The notes: a model not told the origin generated them from the letters alone. A DNA stretch of 64,000 nt from Rhodococcus sp. AW25M09 (GCF_000333955.1 NZ_CAPS01000012.1:96885-160884), one strand, 5' to 3'. Positions 25,720 to 34,629 are shown, counted from the stretch's first letter. Program-made: numbers and translations.

Positions 25720-27417
25720 CTACCCGTGGTGCACGGCCGCGTCGGTGACGAGTGCACGCGCGTGGGCGATGGCCTGCGGTGTGGTGTCGAAGACGCGTCG
25801 CGCATCGTCGTCCTTGGTGGTGAACACACCCAGTGCGACAAGGGGGCGTAGGTGTTCGGGTTTGGCTCCGGAGATGAGGACGGTGATTCCGCGGTGTTCG
25901 AGCTCGGTGATCGTGTCCTTGAGGACGATGGCCCCGGTGGCGTCGATCGTGGTGACTCGTGACATGCGCAGGATCACCACTTTCACATCCGAGACGTCGG
26001 CGAGTTCGAGCAGAAAGCTGTGCGCTGCACCGAAGAACAAGGCACCGTCGATTCGGTACGCGACGATGTGTTCACGAAGCAGCTCGCCTTCTTCCTCCGA
26101 GACTGCGTCGAGTGCGTCCAGGGGAACCTGCTCGACCGTGGCAGATCGAGCGACGGCGCGCAGGGCCAGGATTGCAGCGAAGCCGACGCCGACCGCTACC
26201 GCTGTCACGAGATCGAAGACGACCGTGACCAGGAACGTTGCCATCATCACCACGGTGTCGCCTCGACTTGCCCGGGTGATCGCCCGGATCGACGCGGTCT
26301 CGACCATCCGCACCGTCGTCGCCAGCAATACCCCGGCCAGGGCGGCGAGCGGGATGTCGGCCACGAGTCCAGCGGCGGAGTACATGATGCCCGCGAGGAT
26401 CACGGCATGAGTGAGTGCCGCTAGCCTGGTCCGCGCGCCGGACCGAACATTGACTGCAGTGCGGGCAATGGCACCGGTAGCGGGAATGCCGCCGAACAGG
26501 GGCGCGGCAATGTTGGCGAGCCCCTGTCCGAACAGCTCCCGGTCGGGGTTGTGGCGAGCGCCGACGCCCATCGAGTCGGCTGCCGTCGCGGAGAGCAACG
26601 ATTCCAAGGCTGCCAAAGCTGCGACGGCACAGGCCGGGGCCAACAACGCCGTCATGTCGCCCAGATGAAAGAAGCTCAGGCTCGGGACGGACAACGACGA
26701 CGGAATCGCGCCGATGCGGGCGATGTCGAGGTCGAACAACTGCGTGACCACAGTTGCCGCGGCGACCGCGACCAAGGAGAACGGAATCTTCGGTACCAGA
26801 CGGCCGCCCACGAGCATGACGACCGCGACGGCGAGCGCCACGGCGGGGGTCAGGACAGTCGCATGCGAGACGAACGAACGAGCGGCGTCGAACGCGGATT
26901 GCCACACCTTCTCACCCTGAGCATCGGTGATGCCCAGAGCGGCCGGAACCTGTTGCAGCGCAATGACCACGGCGATTCCTGCGGTGAACCCTTCGATGAC
27001 GGGAGCAGGCATGTACCGCACGGCTCGGCCGACGCCTGCCGCTGCGAGCAGAAGCAGAATGACTCCGGCCATCAAGCCGACGGCGAGAACCCCGGTGGAC
27101 CCGTACTTCGCCACGATCGGCACCAGTACCACCGTCATGGCACCGGTCGGCCCCGAGACCTGGAACCGCGATCCGCCGAACACCGCGGCGACGACGCCGG
27201 CGATGATCGCTGTGGTCAGTCCCGCTGCAGCCCCGAGTCCGGTGCTGACACCGAAGCCGAGAGCCAGGGGCAACGCGACCAGGGCCACGACGAGACCGGA
27301 CAGTAGGTCCGCGCCGGGTGCGCGGACGGCGGGTTTCCACTCGCTCCATCTGGGCAGGAGCGCCGTCACTGTTCTCAATGCTTCGCTGGTGCGGGTGTGG
27401 CGTGTCGGTTCGGACAT
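25720..27417 (-). CDS. SulP-family anion transporter with STAS domain (second)
   Basis: About 565 residues: SulP membrane domain ([51 protein letters not shown]) and a C-terminal STAS domain ([20 protein letters not shown]). In actinobacteria such proteins include bicarbonate and sulfate importers. ATG 27417 has AGAAGG upstream. A 16-bp palindrome begins exactly 43 bases upstream of this ATG, the same distance as a matching palindrome upstream of the neighbouring ArsR-type gene, so that regulator probably controls this transporter. Confidence 0.92.
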   Translation of the reverse strand: MSEPTRHTRTSEALRTVTALLPRWSEWKPAVRAPGADLLSGLVVALVALPLALGFGVSTGLGAAAGLTTAIIAGVVAAVFGGSRFQVSGPTGAMTVVLVPIVAKYGSTGVLAVGLMAGVILLLLAAAGVGRAVRYMPAPVIEGFTAGIAVVIALQQVPAALGITDAQGEKVWQSAFDAARSFVSHATVLTPAVALAVAVVMLVGGRLVPKIPFSLVAVAAATVVTQLFDLDIARIGAIPSSLSVPSLSFFHLGDMTALLAPACAVAALAALESLLSATAADSMGVGARHNPDRELFGQGLANIAAPLFGGIPATGAIARTAVNVRSGARTRLAALTHAVILAGIMYSAAGLVADIPLAALAGVLLATTVRMVETASIRAITRASRGDTVVMMATFLVTVVFDLVTAVAVGVGFAAILALRAVARSATVEQVPLDALDAVSEEEGELLREHIVAYRIDGALFFGAAHSFLLELADVSDVKVVILRMSRVTTIDATGAIVLKDTITELEHRGITVLISGAKPEHLRPLVALGVFTTKDDDARRVFDTTPQAIAHARALVTDAAVHHG

Positions 27418-27459
27418 CACTGGGCCTTCTGACAACTATTCGATCCCTGATCTATCTGA

Positions 27460-27475
27460 TTGCTAAGTTTAGCAA
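27460..27475. promoter_or_regulatory. Operator palindrome for SulP gene
   Basis: TTGCTAAGTTTAGCAA: perfect 7-bp inverted repeat with a 2-base centre, 43 bases upstream of the SulP ATG. A second 16-bp site with the same outer bases (TTGC...TAGCAA) lies at the equivalent position upstream of the ArsR-type gene. Confidence 0.65.
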
Positions 27476-27526
27476 GTAACGAATCAGGAAGACAGGGAGT
27501 CGGTCGTCACTCCGAAAGCACGCAGG

Positions 27527-27883
27527 TCAGGCGCGGTACGGCGCGCGCATCCCCGACTCACCGTCCAACAACTCGGCCTGGTTGGCCACCACTCCGGTGA
27601 GTATTTCCCGCGCCACCACCAGCAGGTCTGCCACTTTCGGCGACGTCAGCGTGTACGAGACCGACAAACCTTCCCGAGTGCCCTCGATGAGGCCGGCGCG
27701 TCGGAGGATGGACAACTGCTGCGACAGGTTCGCCGGCTCGATGCCTACTTCCGGCAGCATCTCGGACACCGCGTATTCGCGCTCGCTCAACAACTCCAGC
27801 ACTCGAATTCGTGCAGGATGCGCCAGCGTCTTGAAGAAATCTGCCTTCATTCGGTACAGCGGCCTGCTCGAATCCGTGGCCAT
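27527..27883 (-). CDS. ArsR-type winged-helix regulator
   Basis: A 118-residue ArsR/SmtB-fold repressor with its recognition helix in EPANLSQQLSILRRAGLI and the wing in GTREGLSVSYTL. There are no cysteines or clustered histidines for a metal site, so it probably senses a non-metal signal. ATG 27883 is preferred (GGAAGGAT upstream); an alternative GTG is at 27901. It lies directly upstream of and codirectional with the SulP gene, and palindromes at 27460 and 27926 suggest it represses both itself and the transporter. Confidence 0.9.
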   Translation of the reverse strand: MATDSSRPLYRMKADFFKTLAHPARIRVLELLSEREYAVSEMLPEVGIEPANLSQQLSILRRAGLIEGTREGLSVSYTLTSPKVADLLVVAREILTGVVANQAELLDGESGMRAPYRA

Positions 27884-27925
27884 GACATCCTTCCGGGTCA
27901 CCCGACACCGCGTGGCAGGCTACTT

Positions 27926-27941
27926 GCGAACACTAGCAATC
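27926..27941. promoter_or_regulatory. Operator palindrome for ArsR-type gene
   Basis: TTGCGAACACTAGCAA: imperfect 16-bp inverted repeat matching the SulP operator at 12 of 16 positions including both ends. Starts 43 bases upstream of the ArsR-type ATG, the same distance as at the SulP gene. Confidence 0.6.
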
Positions 27942-28012
27942 AATTACTCGCATCGAAGGGCCTCGGAAGGACGTCCTCCCTGCCCGCACCGAAGTCCGCT
28001 ACCTTCACTCCC

Positions 28013-28660
28013 ATGAGCCCAGAACCCGAGGAATCGACCGACTTCAGGCTGACGGTGGCCACGGCGGCCCTGGATCTGTTCTCGGTCAAGGGCTACGAGT
28101 CGACGACGGTGGACGACATCGCCGGGGCGGCCGGGATCTCGCGACGGACGTTCTTTCGCCAATTCCGCGCCAAGGAAGACGTCGTCTTCGCCGATCACGA
28201 AATACTGCTCGAGCAGGCCGGTGCCTTTCTCGAGTCGAACGAGGGCGATCCCTGGCAAGCGGTGTGCGACGCCGCGCAACTGGTGTACGAGCGATTCTCC
28301 GACTGGAAGGAGATGTCGCGGCTGCGCTACCAGGTAGTCCACCGCATCCCGGCCTTGCGCGACCGAGAAATCGTGACCGTCTTCCGGTACGACCGGCTTT
28401 TCGTCGACTATCTGCAGCAGAGGCTGCCCGATCATTCGCACCTCGAGATTCTGCAGTTCTCCGCCACGGTGACCGCCACCCACAACTACATTCTTCGGCG
28501 GATGATTCGCGACGGCCTTCCCACGTCCGTCGACGATCTGCGGTCTGCGTTGGCCCAGGTTCGGGCGCAGTTCCTCGGCGAGATCGTCGTCGCATCGTTC
28601 CCACGGGGCGTTTCTGTCGCCAAAGTCGTCGACGCGTTGGCGGATCACACAACTGGCTGA
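28013..28660 (+). CDS. TetR-family regulator of fatty-acid genes
   Basis: A 215-residue TetR protein: helix-turn-helix at about 30-55 (TTVDDIAGAAGISRRTFFRQF) and a ligand pocket domain. ATG 28013 has no ribosome site, but TACCTT ends seven bases before it, consistent with a leaderless transcript. Directly downstream and codirectional are fadE- and fadB-type genes, with two identical 13-bp palindromes in between. It is therefore a probable acyl-CoA-responsive repressor of that operon; the ligand is inferred from context only. Confidence 0.87.
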   Translation: MSPEPEESTDFRLTVATAALDLFSVKGYESTTVDDIAGAAGISRRTFFRQFRAKEDVVFADHEILLEQAGAFLESNEGDPWQAVCDAAQLVYERFSDWKEMSRLRYQVVHRIPALRDREIVTVFRYDRLFVDYLQQRLPDHSHLEILQFSATVTATHNYILRRMIRDGLPTSVDDLRSALAQVRAQFLGEIVVASFPRGVSVAKVVDALADHTTG

Positions 28661-28676
28661 AGCGTCGCCTCGAGGT

Positions 28677-28762
28677 GGCACTCAGTGCCGCAAAACGGTG
28701 GCCCGCTCTTGAATCATGCAAAATCTGGGCGTAGAGTTGACATATCCTTGGCACTGAGTGCC
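28677..28762 (+). promoter_or_regulatory. Promoter with twin TetR-type operators before fadE
   Basis: GGCACTCAGTGCC (28677-28689) and its reverse-complement form GGCACTGAGTGCC (28750-28762) are 13-bp perfect palindromes with arms GGCACT/AGTGCC. Their starts are 73 bases apart, close to seven helical turns. TTGACA (28737-28742) and TATCCT (28743-28748) lie just before the second copy; TATCCT is a likely -10, placing the transcription start inside operator 2. AAGGAG at 28792-28797 is the ribosome site for the next gene. Confidence 0.6.
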
Positions 28763-28807
28763 CTTTGCCAGCAGTGCTGACCCCTACCTTCAAGGAGCGT
28801 GGCCGAC

Positions 28808-29965
28808 ATGGCCGGAAATCCCGACTTCGATCTGTATCAATCGCCCGAGGAGCACAACGAACTGCGTGCTGCCATCCGCGCGCTGTCGGAGAAGGAGATC
28901 GCCCCGTACGCCAAAGAGGTGGACGAGGACTCACGTTTCCCCGAAGAGGCCCTCAAAGCCCTCAACGCGTCCGGCTTCAACGCCATCCACGTTCCCGAGG
29001 AGTACGACGGCCAGGGTGCCGACTCGGTCGCTGCCTGCATCGTCATCGAAGAGGTCGCTCGCGTCTGCGGCTCGTCGTCGCTGATCCCCGCCGTCAACAA
29101 GCTCGGCACGATGGGATTGATCCTCAAGGGCTCCGAGGAGCTCAAGAAGCAGGTCCTGCCATCCCTCGCCGGCGGCGCAATGGCGTCGTACGCCTTGTCC
29201 GAGCGCGAAGCAGGCTCCGACGCAGCAGGCATGCGAACCCGAGCCAAAGCCGACGGTGACGACTGGATCCTCAACGGCGCCAAGTGCTGGATCACCAACG
29301 GCGGCAAGTCCGAGTGGTACACCGTCATGGCCGTGACCGACCCCGACAAGGGTGCGAACGGTATCTCGTCGTTCATCGTGCATATCGACGACGAGGGCTT
29401 CACGATCGGCCCGAAAGAGAAGAAGCTCGGCATCAAGGGCTCGCCCACCACCGAGCTGTACTTCGAGAACTGCAAGATTCCCGGCGACCGCATCATCGGC
29501 GATCCGGGCACCGGCTTCAAGACCGCCCTCGAGACCCTCGATCACACGCGCCCCACCATCGGCGCGCAGGCTGTGGGTCTGGCTCAGGGTGCACTCGACG
29601 CAGCCATCGCATACACCAAGGACCGCAAGCAGTTCGGCACCGCGATCTCGAGCTTCCAGGCCGTGCAGTTCATGCTCGCCGACATGGCGATGAAGGTCGA
29701 AGCAGCCCGACTGATGGTCTACAGCTCCGCAGCCCGCGCAGAGCGCGGCGAGAAGAACCTCGGGTTCATCTCCGCGGCAGCGAAGTGCTTCGCGTCCGAC
29801 GTGGCCATGGAGGTCACCACCGACGCCGTGCAGCTGTTCGGCGGCGCCGGATACACCACCGACTTCCCGGTCGAGCGGATGATGCGCGACGCCAAGATCA
29901 CCCAGATCTACGAGGGCACCAACCAGATTCAGCGTGTCGTCATGTCGCGGGCGCTGCTCAAATGA
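28808..29965 (+). CDS. fadE25: Acyl-CoA dehydrogenase, FadE25-like
   Basis: A 385-residue FAD-dependent acyl-CoA dehydrogenase, very close along its whole length to mycobacterial FadE25. Landmarks: YALSEREAGSDAAGM (FAD/substrate), WITNGGKSEWY, and the C-terminal YEGTNQIQRVVMSRALL with the catalytic glutamate in YEGT. It introduces the 2,3 double bond in beta-oxidation. I chose ATG 28808 since AAGGAG is 10 bases upstream; the GTG at 28799 is too close to that site. Overlaps the next gene by 4 bases. Confidence 0.93.
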   Translation: MAGNPDFDLYQSPEEHNELRAAIRALSEKEIAPYAKEVDEDSRFPEEALKALNASGFNAIHVPEEYDGQGADSVAACIVIEEVARVCGSSSLIPAVNKLGTMGLILKGSEELKKQVLPSLAGGAMASYALSEREAGSDAAGMRTRAKADGDDWILNGAKCWITNGGKSEWYTVMAVTDPDKGANGISSFIVHIDDEGFTIGPKEKKLGIKGSPTTELYFENCKIPGDRIIGDPGTGFKTALETLDHTRPTIGAQAVGLAQGALDAAIAYTKDRKQFGTAISSFQAVQFMLADMAMKVEAARLMVYSSAARAERGEKNLGFISAAAKCFASDVAMEVTTDAVQLFGGAGYTTDFPVERMMRDAKITQIYEGTNQIQRVVMSRALLK

Positions 29966-30819
29966 GCGATATCGAACTCGTAGGCGTCATCGGCGGCGGC
30001 ACCATGGGTGCCGGCATCGCCGAGATGTGCGCTCGCTCAGGTGGTTCCGTGCTGATCCTCGAGACGAGCCAGGCGACGGCAGACGCCGCCGAGGCGCGTC
30101 TCGACAAGTCGTTCGCGCGAGCAGTCAAGTCCGGCCGTATCGAGGCGGACGCGGCGGACAAGGCCCGCGCGGCAATAGCGTTGACACTCGACATCGACGA
30201 CTTCGCAGACCGCGACCTCGTCGTCGAGGCGGCACCGGAGATCGAATCGCTCAAGCTCGATCTGTTCGGCAAGCTCGATTCCATCGTCAAGCCCGAGGGA
30301 ATCCTGGCCACGAACACCTCGTCGATCCCCGTCATCAAGATGGCGAATGCGACGAAGCGTCCCGACAAGGTCGTCGGAGTGCACTTCTTCAACCCGGTGC
30401 CGGTGCTTCCGCTCGTCGAGATCGTCGTCAGCCTGCTGACCAGCGAAGAGACAGTCGACGCCGTGACGGACTACGCGGGAAACACGCTGGGCAAGAAGAC
30501 GATCCGCGCCGGTGATCGTGCCGGATTCATCGTCAACGCTCTGCTCATCCCGTACATGGTCTCGGCCATCCGCATGCTCGAGTCCGGCTTCGCCAGCGCG
30601 GAGGACATCGACGAGGGGATGGTCAACGGCTGCGCACACCCGATGGGGCCATTGCGTCTGACCGATACCGTCGGCCTCGACGTCACCCTCGCGGTGGCCG
30701 AGTCGCTGTACGCCGAGTTCCGCGAGCCGCACTACGCTCCGCCGCCGCTACTTCAACGCATGGTGGATGCGGGAATGCTGGGACGCAAAACCGGCAAGGG
30801 TTTCTACACGTATTCGTAG
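29962..30819 (+). CDS. 3-hydroxybutyryl-CoA dehydrogenase (FadB2/Hbd type)
   Basis: A 285-residue 3-hydroxyacyl-CoA dehydrogenase: NAD motif GVIGGGTMGAGIAEMCA, LVVEAAPEI, catalytic NTSS and VVGVHFFNPVPVLPLVE with the conserved histidine, C-terminal GRKTGKGFYTYS. Converts 3-hydroxyacyl-CoA to 3-ketoacyl-CoA. ATGA overlap with fadE puts both in one operon under the twin palindromes at 28677 and 28750. Confidence 0.93.
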   Translation: MSDIELVGVIGGGTMGAGIAEMCARSGGSVLILETSQATADAAEARLDKSFARAVKSGRIEADAADKARAAIALTLDIDDFADRDLVVEAAPEIESLKLDLFGKLDSIVKPEGILATNTSSIPVIKMANATKRPDKVVGVHFFNPVPVLPLVEIVVSLLTSEETVDAVTDYAGNTLGKKTIRAGDRAGFIVNALLIPYMVSAIRMLESGFASAEDIDEGMVNGCAHPMGPLRLTDTVGLDVTLAVAESLYAEFREPHYAPPPLLQRMVDAGMLGRKTGKGFYTYS

Positions 30820-30826
30820 TAGCCCT

Positions 30827-30894
30827 CCGCCCCTTCTAAATCCCCGCCCCTTCTGGATCCCCGCCCCTTCTGGATCCCCGCCCCTTCTGGATGA
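30827..30894. repeat. 17-bp tandem repeat, four copies
   Basis: Four head-to-tail units of CCGCCCCTTCTGGATCC (30827, 30844, 30861, 30878). The first reads AAA in place of GGA and the last runs into the palindrome at 30889. It starts seven bases after the hydroxyacyl-CoA dehydrogenase stop. The perfect period suggests slippage-generated expansion of intergenic sequence. Confidence 0.8.
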
Positions 30895-30939
30895 ATGTGG
30901 CATTCAGCTTCTCGGAGAAGCTGAATGCCACATTCATCC
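30889..30939. repeat. Palindromic element, family A copy 1
   Basis: A perfect inverted repeat with 25-bp arms (30889-30913 and 30915-30939) and a single central base. The outer part contains GATGAATGTGGCATT, shared with the copy at 32859. RNA from either strand would form a very stable hairpin. It follows the fad operon and precedes the SDR at 30987 by 47 bases, so it could end the first transcript; there is no T-run. Confidence 0.85.
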
Positions 30940-30986
30940 GTTCGGGGGGCGCACACTGGAGTCGTTCCACAACACTGGGAGGCTCC

Positions 30987-31781
30987 ATGAACATCGATCT
31001 CGACGGCCGAACTGCCTTGATTTCCGGCTCCAGCCAGGGCATCGGATTGGCCATTGCCACCGAACTTGCCCGCGCCGGTGCGCGCGTTGTTCTCAACGGA
31101 CGCAGTGCGTCCGCACTCGATTCCGCCGAAGAGAAACTGCTCAGCGACATACCCGGCGCACGGGTGATCGTGGTGGCAGCGGACCTGGCGACGGCGGAGG
31201 GAGTAGAGACGCTGCTCGCCACGGTTCCCGTGGTCGACATCCTGGTGAACAACCTCGGAATCTTCGGTGCCAAAGCTGCCCTCGATATCGACGACGACGA
31301 ATGGCGTCGCTACTTCGAGGTGAACGTACTGTCCGCCATCCGGCTCATCCGCACGTATCTGCCGGCGATGACCGACGCCGGTTGGGGCCGAATACAGAAC
31401 ATCTGTAGCGACTCCGCAGTCGTCATTCCCGAGGAGATGATCCATTACGGAATGACGAAAACCGCACTGCTCGCGGTGACCCGTGGCTTCGCCAAAGCTG
31501 CTGCAGGAACAGGCGTTACGGTCAACTCCGTCATCGTCGGGCCCACCCACACCGAGGGTGTCGAGAAATTCGTCGCCGAACTCGTCGGCGACGAACTGCC
31601 CTGGGACGAGGCTCAGGCGAAGTTCATGAAGGAGAACCGTCCGCAATCGCTCATCGGACGTCTGATCGAGCCGAGGGAAATCGGCAACATGATCGTGTAC
31701 CTGAGCTCGGAGCAAGCCTCCGCAACCACCGGTGGTGCACTACGCGTCGACGGGGGCTACGTCGATTCGATCCTGCCCTGA
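30987..31781 (+). CDS. Short-chain dehydrogenase/reductase
   Basis: A 264-residue classical SDR: TGxxxGIG-like SGSSQGIG, NNLG in place of NNAG, and catalytic Y-x3-K in YGMTKTALLAV. ATG 30987 has TGGGAGG upstream; the frame extends back into the palindrome but that is not coding. The long loop before the C-terminus (EGVEKFVAELVGDELPWDEAQAKF split across a substrate lid) resembles SDRs acting on larger substrates. Function beyond oxidoreductase is not clear. Confidence 0.88.
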   Translation: MNIDLDGRTALISGSSQGIGLAIATELARAGARVVLNGRSASALDSAEEKLLSDIPGARVIVVAADLATAEGVETLLATVPVVDILVNNLGIFGAKAALDIDDDEWRRYFEVNVLSAIRLIRTYLPAMTDAGWGRIQNICSDSAVVIPEEMIHYGMTKTALLAVTRGFAKAAAGTGVTVNSVIVGPTHTEGVEKFVAELVGDELPWDEAQAKFMKENRPQSLIGRLIEPREIGNMIVYLSSEQASATTGGALRVDGGYVDSILP

Positions 31782-31941
31782 GCCTCGCCTTCGTTCACGT
31801 GCACCAGTCTGCGTCATCCCGCCTCGAGGCCCTGGCCGGTGGGTCACAGTTTGTGGCCGACCGTTTCGGGGCATGCATCGAGCACACGGAATCGAGCAGA
31901 GGTTCTTCACGCAAATCACCGCATTCGGAGACGATTAGACA

Positions 31942-32835
31942 GTGAGCGATCAGTACACCTTCACCAACCCCGTCACGCAGTACCGTCAGGACGGCTTCCC
32001 GGAACAGCACCAGGATCCGCCCGGTCTGGCGGCAGACCTTCAGCCGCTCGCCGACCACGGTGAGAACAGCTATCGCGGGTCCGGTCGCCTGACCGGCCGC
32101 AAAGCACTCGTCACCGGTGCCGACTCCGGAATCGGGCGTGCCGCTGCGATTGCCATTGCCCGCGAGGGTGCCGACGTTGTGCTCAACTACCTGCCGTCGG
32201 AGGAGAAAGACGCTCAGGAAGTTGCTCAGCTGGTACGCGACGCCGGCCGCACCGCAGTCTTGGCTCCGGCAGATATCACCGACGAGCAGGCAGCGCGCGG
32301 AATTGTGCGCACCGCTGTCGACGAGCTCGGCGGCCTCGACCTGTTGGTCAACGTGGCGGGCAAGCAGCAATTCGTCGAAGACCTTGCGGACCTGTCCTCG
32401 GAGCAGTTCGACCAGACATTCAAGACCAATGTGTACGCACTGTTCTGGATCATTCAGGAAGCGGTGCCGCACATGCCTGCGGGTTCGACGATCGTCAACA
32501 CCAGCTCCATTCAGGCCTACACGCCGTCGCCCGGTCTGGTGGACTACGCGACGACGAAGATGGCCATCAACACCATCAGCAAGGCACTTGCGCAGCAGTT
32601 GGCACCCAAGGGAATCCGGGTCAACGTGGTTGCGCCGGGGCCGTTCTGGACTCCACTGCAGGCAGCAGGAGGTCAGCCGACATCAGCACTGCCGGAGTTC
32701 GGCAAGGAAACTCCACTGGGCCGGGCAGGTCAGCCGGCCGAGATCGCCGGCGCGTACGTGTACTTGTCCTCGGCCGAGTCGGGATACGTCACCGGTGACA
32801 CGCTCAATGTCAACGGCGGACTGCCGACTCCGTAA
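31942..32835 (+). CDS. SDR oxidoreductase, general-stress protein 39/YghA type
   Basis: A 297-residue SDR with the long N-terminal extension typical of the GS39/YghA/YdaD group (about 50 residues, including NPVTQYRQDGFPEQHQDPPG). Then TGADSGIGRA, NVAG (usually NxAG), and Y-x3-K in YATTKMAINTI. Members are induced by osmotic and general stress; the substrate is unknown. Starts with GTG at 31942. A family A palindrome starts 24 bases after its stop. Confidence 0.87.
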   Translation: MSDQYTFTNPVTQYRQDGFPEQHQDPPGLAADLQPLADHGENSYRGSGRLTGRKALVTGADSGIGRAAAIAIAREGADVVLNYLPSEEKDAQEVAQLVRDAGRTAVLAPADITDEQAARGIVRTAVDELGGLDLLVNVAGKQQFVEDLADLSSEQFDQTFKTNVYALFWIIQEAVPHMPAGSTIVNTSSIQAYTPSPGLVDYATTKMAINTISKALAQQLAPKGIRVNVVAPGPFWTPLQAAGGQPTSALPEFGKETPLGRAGQPAEIAGAYVYLSSAESGYVTGDTLNVNGGLPTP

Positions 32836-32858
32836 TTGATACGACCGCCTGCCCGTGG

Positions 32859-32905
32859 ATGAATGTGGCATTGAGCTACTCCAAGTAGCTCAATGCCACA
32901 TTCAT
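32859..32905. repeat. Palindromic element, family A copy 2
   Basis: Perfect 22-bp arms (32859-32880 and 32884-32905) around CCA. Shares GATGAATGTGGCATT with the copy at 30889, while the inner stem differs (GAGCTACT instead of CAGCTTCT) with matching changes in the other arm. Lies between convergent SDR genes, 24 bases after one stop and 38 before the other, consistent with a shared terminator. Confidence 0.85.
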
Positions 32906-32942
32906 TCGTTTGCGGGGTCCGGTGTGACGCGATCGAAGGCGG

Positions 32943-33701
32943 TCAGTCCTTCGGTCCACCTGCGGCGTAGACAACCTGGCCCGAGATGAATCCGGCACCC
33001 TCGCTGACGAAGAACGACGCCAGGTGCGCGATGTCATCGGGGTGTCCGACGCGATTGACCGGAATCTGAGACGCAGCAGCAGCTTTGAAGTCCTCGAAAG
33101 GCATCCCCACGCGCTCGGCCGTCGCCGCGGTCATCTCCGTTTCGATGAATCCCGGGGCGATGGCATTGGCGGTGACACCGAACTTGCCGAGTTCGATGGC
33201 GAGGGTCTTGGTGAATCCCTGCATACCGGCCTTGGCAGCGGAGTAGTTGGCCTGTCCACGGTTACCGAGGGCCGAGGTGCTCGACAGGTTGACGATACGA
33301 CCCCACTTGGCATCGATCATGTGCTTCTGGACCGCGCGGGTCATCAGGAACGATCCACGCAGGTGCACGCCCAGAACCGAATCCCAGTCCTGCACCGTCA
33401 TCTTGAACAGCAAGTTGTCCCGGGTGATACCGGCGTTGTTGATCAGCACGGTCGGCGCTCCGAACTCGCTCGCGATGCGATCGACAGCAGCCTGGACCGA
33501 CTCCTCGTCGGCGACGTTGGCACCGATGGCCACTGCCTGCCCGCCTGCGGACTGAATCGCACCGACGGTGTCGCTGCACGCGGCCTCGTCGAGGTCCACC
33601 ACAGCAACCCCGAAACCGTCCTTGGCCAGCCGCCTGGCGACCGCAGCACCGATTCCCCGTGCACTACCGGTGACAATGGCGGTCTTGATCTGATCACTCA
33701 C
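32943..33701 (-). CDS. fabG: 3-oxoacyl-ACP reductase-type SDR (FabG-like)
   Basis: A 252-residue classical SDR with TGSARGIGAA, NNAGITRDNL, S-x13-Y-x3-K in LSSTSALGNRGQANYSAAKAG (read with Ser and Tyr/Lys as catalytic), and the C-terminal GFISGQVVYAAGG. The sequence is FabG-like and would reduce 3-ketoacyl thioesters with NADPH. Not in a fab operon, so it may act on CoA esters, as several actinobacterial FabG paralogues do. Monocistronic. Confidence 0.87.
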   Translation of the reverse strand: MSDQIKTAIVTGSARGIGAAVARRLAKDGFGVAVVDLDEAACSDTVGAIQSAGGQAVAIGANVADEESVQAAVDRIASEFGAPTVLINNAGITRDNLLFKMTVQDWDSVLGVHLRGSFLMTRAVQKHMIDAKWGRIVNLSSTSALGNRGQANYSAAKAGMQGFTKTLAIELGKFGVTANAIAPGFIETEMTAATAERVGMPFEDFKAAAASQIPVNRVGHPDDIAHLASFFVSEGAGFISGQVVYAAGGPKD

Positions 33702-33768
33702 GAATATCTCCTCATACGACGCCGAACTCGATAACTGTCATCTGTTTCTATCAACACCGGGCGTGCGG

Positions 33769-34506
33769 TCAGTACGCAGCCACCGCCCCGTCGAGTGCTT
33801 TCTGCATACCCTCCGCCACCACCCGGGTGATGTCGATCGGCTTCTCGGGTAGTCCGGTGATGGGGGTATCGATGTAGACGCTGGCCTGCTTCACCTTCGG
33901 CACGCCGGGGCCGTAGCTCAAACCGATACAGACCAATACCGGTTCGACGCCCAGCTTGCGTGCACGCATTGCGATGTGGCCGATTCCGCTGCCGACGTGC
34001 TGCACCGTGTTGGGATCTTCGAGATTGCAGGTGCCCTCGGGGAACACCGCGAGGTCGTCGCCCCGCTTCATACGCTCGGCGCTGACATCCATCATGCGGC
34101 TACCCGCAGCGCTGACGGCGCGCATTCCGTGGTTCTTGCCCCGAAAGACGGGAATTCCGCCCATCATGTCGATTCGCCTGCGCTGCTTGGGTTCCTGGAA
34201 CAATTCGTCTTTGGCCAATACCCTCGTTCGTCCGATCACCGGACGCAGTGCCGACGACCACGCCGCCGCTGCGAGGGTGTAGGGATCGCTCTCGGTCAGA
34301 TGATTGACCGCGATCAGCAGACGCGTGTCGTCGTACACGAGCCGACGCAACTCCTCGCGCGCACCATCGGGATACGACACCCGCGGGCGGAAGCGTCGAG
34401 CAAGGGCGGCATAGGCCAACCTCGCAACTCGACGACTCTGCTGGTGACGCAGGTAGAAGTCGTACACGGTCACATCGTTCTCGAGAATGACTGCAGGCCG
34501 ATCCAT
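33769..34506 (-). CDS. Lysophospholipid acyltransferase (PlsC-like)
   Basis: A 245-residue acyltransferase with the catalytic H-x4-D in NHLTESD, then GIPVFRGKN and the substrate motif FPEGTC. These are motifs I, II and III of the 1-acylglycerol-3-phosphate acyltransferase family, in the usual order. It probably acylates a lysophospholipid or related acceptor at the inner membrane face. Paired on the same strand with a second acyltransferase-like gene 123 bases upstream. Confidence 0.82.
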   Translation of the reverse strand: MDRPAVILENDVTVYDFYLRHQQSRRVARLAYAALARRFRPRVSYPDGAREELRRLVYDDTRLLIAVNHLTESDPYTLAAAAWSSALRPVIGRTRVLAKDELFQEPKQRRRIDMMGGIPVFRGKNHGMRAVSAAGSRMMDVSAERMKRGDDLAVFPEGTCNLEDPNTVQHVGSGIGHIAMRARKLGVEPVLVCIGLSYGPGVPKVKQASVYIDTPITGLPEKPIDITRVVAEGMQKALDGAVAAY

Positions 34507-34629
34507 GAACCGAGCTTAGCCTCACACCTGGGAGGAACCCATAGCCCGGATGTCGTGGCGAAGTGCGAGCTCGAGTGACTCGCTCGATTCGTCTGCACTA
34601 CTGCGTTATCGAGCTACGACAACGAGGTA

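Noticed and set aside
30827..32905. SDR region with repeats as a transposon
   Set aside because: No transposase, target-site duplication or terminal repeat pair; the palindromes are separate hairpins rather than element ends.
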